This document shows, one piece after another, positions 62,563 through 64,000 of a stretch of DNA of 64,000 nt. The stretch is from Eutypa lata. Its lineage: Eukaryota > Ascomycota > Sordariomycetes > Xylariales > Diatrypaceae. The DNA lies in the NCBI GenBank assembly GCA_022661535.1, contig JAKULF010000012.1:434001-498000 (forward strand), given 5' to 3'. The position numbers were made by a program, and so were the translations under genes. The notes under the pieces were generated by a model. The model was not told where the DNA came from and made no database searches. It saw only the letters and a program-made list of their open reading frames with translations. Within the stretch, counting starts at the first letter, position 1. The number at the start of each line of letters is the position of its first letter.

Positions 62563-62934
62563 AAAGTAGAAAGCTGTGAGAGGTTTTTGCAGCACACAAA
62601 ATGATAGACGACTCATGATACAAGCGAAATTCGCATCGGGCTTGCGTGTTGGCGTCATTAGAGGAGGGGTTACGCCATTAGAGTGAATCACTCATCTCCC
62701 TGTGTACATGTAACTAGTATTGCTGAAGAATTTGCGAATTCTATTGGAGGTTAGATTATGTCGGTAGTGATGTATATATCCTTCAACCACACCCGGCAGG
62801 TAAATGGATTAATGAGTATTCTCAATATAATACGAACAAATGTCTAAAGAGTCTAAAAGTAATATCCTAGTCTATTTGGTCTATCTAATTAAAATATACA
62901 TGATGTAGTGAGGACGAGATAGACAGTACTATTA
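62563..62934. other. Convergent 3' region
   Basis: 372 bp between two converging stop codons, AT-rich, without a gene. It should contain both 3' UTRs. Confidence 0.5.
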
Positions 62935-64000
62935 TCATCGCCTATCTGAGCCATTCTCAGAAAGAGTGTCTTCCGAGTCGACCTCCGGATTCCCAGCAGC
63001 AGCAGGTCTTTCCGCCTCATGATCCTCAACGGGTTTCTTCCAGCCCGTCCCAGCCTGCACGAACAGGACCACGACGGACAGCGCCACAGCCGACAGGAAC
63101 AGCACGCTGGTGGCGTTCGCGTACCCTTCGACCGCGACCTGGCGCTCCTTGCTAGTCAGATCGCCACCGTGCACGAGGGCAGGACTGCCCAGGAGCCTCC
63201 GTATCAGCGCGTGTCGACGCTCCTCCTCCTCCTCCTCCTCCCCGTTGCCATCCCCATTCCCATCGACGGCCTTGAACCCCTCCTCCAGACTAGCGCGCAG
63301 CGTGCGCGCGAAGATGCCCCCGCCAATCGCGCTGCCGAAGCTCCCCGCGAAGCCGCGGAACGTCCCGATCAGGCTCGTCGCCATGTAGTGGGTGTGGGGC
63401 GGGGTCAAGTGCAGCACGTGGGCGAGGGTGTAATTCAGAGCCGCGCCCGTGCAGAGGCCGTTCGCGAACAGGACGAATACATACAGCACGGTCATATGCG
63501 TAGGCCAAGCGTAGTCCCCCTCCGCCTCTCCCATCGCCATCATCCCTACCATCCCTACCCTTCCTTCTCCCTCAACATGAGGAGGAGGAGGAGGAGGGGG
63601 GAAGACGCCGGGCGAAGAAACGACGCCCAAGACGAGCAGACTTCCCGCGAACAGGGCAACGGACGCCAGGCACGCGGCCCAGAAGGACCCGGCGCGGCGG
63701 ACGTGCAGCCAGCCGACGGCGAGCCCGCCCAGCCCGAAGCCGAGGTTCGTGGGGACGAGCACGGAGCCGGCGGCCGCGGGCGCCAGGCCCCAGACCGCCA
63801 GCGCGTAGATCGGCGCGTAGAACAGGACGGTCCAGCGCGCGGCCATGAGGCCCAGCTGCGCCGCGCACGAGAGCAGGGCCCCGCGGCTGCCGAGCACGGC
63901 CAGGGGCACGATGGGGTCGGCCGCCAGGCGGTACTCCGTCTGGAGGAAGAGGAGGAGGGACACGAGGGAGAGGAGGATGGGGAGCGGGGATATGGTCGAG
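62935..64000 (-). CDS. MFS transporter, C-terminal part (VBA-like), cut by window end
   Basis: The frame is open to the window edge, so the N-terminal half lies beyond 64000. The visible 355 residues hold about six membrane segments, for example LYVFVLFANGLCTGAALNYT and the later VLFLSAVALSVVVLFVQ. The block HYMATSLIGTFRGFAGSFGSAIGGGIFARTL is typical of the fungal DHA2-type subfamily that includes vacuolar basic amino acid transporters and drug exporters. A Pro run and Met/Gly-rich loop near the middle and a Glu-rich loop near 63220 are low-complexity inserts. The C-terminus is acidic and cytosolic. Coding GC is high. Substrate is unknown. Confidence 0.88.
   Translation of the reverse strand, partial: STISPLPILLSLVSLLLFLQTEYRLAADPIVPLAVLGSRGALLSCAAQLGLMAARWTVLFYAPIYALAVWGLAPAAAGSVLVPTNLGFGLGGLAVGWLHVRRAGSFWAACLASVALFAGSLLVLGVVSSPGVFPPPPPPPHVEGEGRVGMVGMMAMGEAEGDYAWPTHMTVLYVFVLFANGLCTGAALNYTLAHVLHLTPPHTHYMATSLIGTFRGFAGSFGSAIGGGIFARTLRASLEEGFKAVDGNGDGNGEEEEEEERRHALIRRLLGSPALVHGGDLTSKERQVAVEGYANATSVLFLSAVALSVVVLFVQAGTGWKKPVEDHEAERPAAAGNPEVDSEDTLSENGSDRR

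Overview
The window is filamentous-fungal (Pezizomycotina) nuclear DNA. Genes are split by short introns of about 47-178 bp with GT..AG ends and CTAAC/CTGAC-like branch points. Secreted and secondary-metabolism genes sit among housekeeping genes, and small tandem repeats and decayed genes are present. The genus cannot be read from the sequence; a Sordariomycete is my guess. Exon joins below were built by hand by keeping frame and family motifs intact across introns.

Left end (0.3-15.7 kb): the edge of a secondary-metabolite cluster. A cytochrome P450 (minus) and a 4063-residue hybrid PKS-NRPS (plus, six exons) diverge from one 0.8 kb promoter. The megasynthase order is KS-AT-DH-(dead MT)-(degenerate ER region)-KR-ACP-C-A-T-R. 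It would build a polyketide without C-methylation, join it to one amino acid and release it through the R domain. No trans enoylreductase, regulator or transporter is visible, so any further cluster genes lie left of position 1. Housekeeping genes close the cluster on the right.

Middle (16-43 kb): cysteinyl-tRNA synthetase and the tRNA m1A58 methyltransferase subunit Trm61 diverge from each other. Next come a STAND-type N-terminal/ankyrin protein running into a repeat block with three copies of a near-perfect hairpin, a PAF-acetylhydrolase-like esterase, an M18 aminopeptidase, a secreted GH26/CBM35 mannanase, an intron-containing tRNA-Cys, a secreted M6-like metalloprotease, an ICln-like protein, a small conserved hypothetical, a GH18 chitinase-like protein and a LURP-one-related protein.

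Right (44.5-64 kb): a nine-exon FAD-linked (berberine-bridge-type) oxidoreductase is followed by the wreck of an NRPS-like A-T-R reductase. Its A domain and the start of its T domain lie at 48.1-49.5 kb. Its R domain lies on the same strand at 53.2-54.2 kb. About 3.7 kb holding an intact SRPK-like kinase gene separates them. The end of the window holds a psq/CENP-B-type helix-turn-helix protein, an MMTAG2-domain RS-rich protein, a 1785-residue sacsin-type HATPase protein ending in an HExxH motif, and the C-terminal part of an MFS transporter cut by the window end.

Most unusual points: the split reductase pseudogene with a kinase inside it, the HATPase-HExxH protein, the dead methyltransferase in the PKS-NRPS, and the triplicated hairpin block next to the ankyrin gene.
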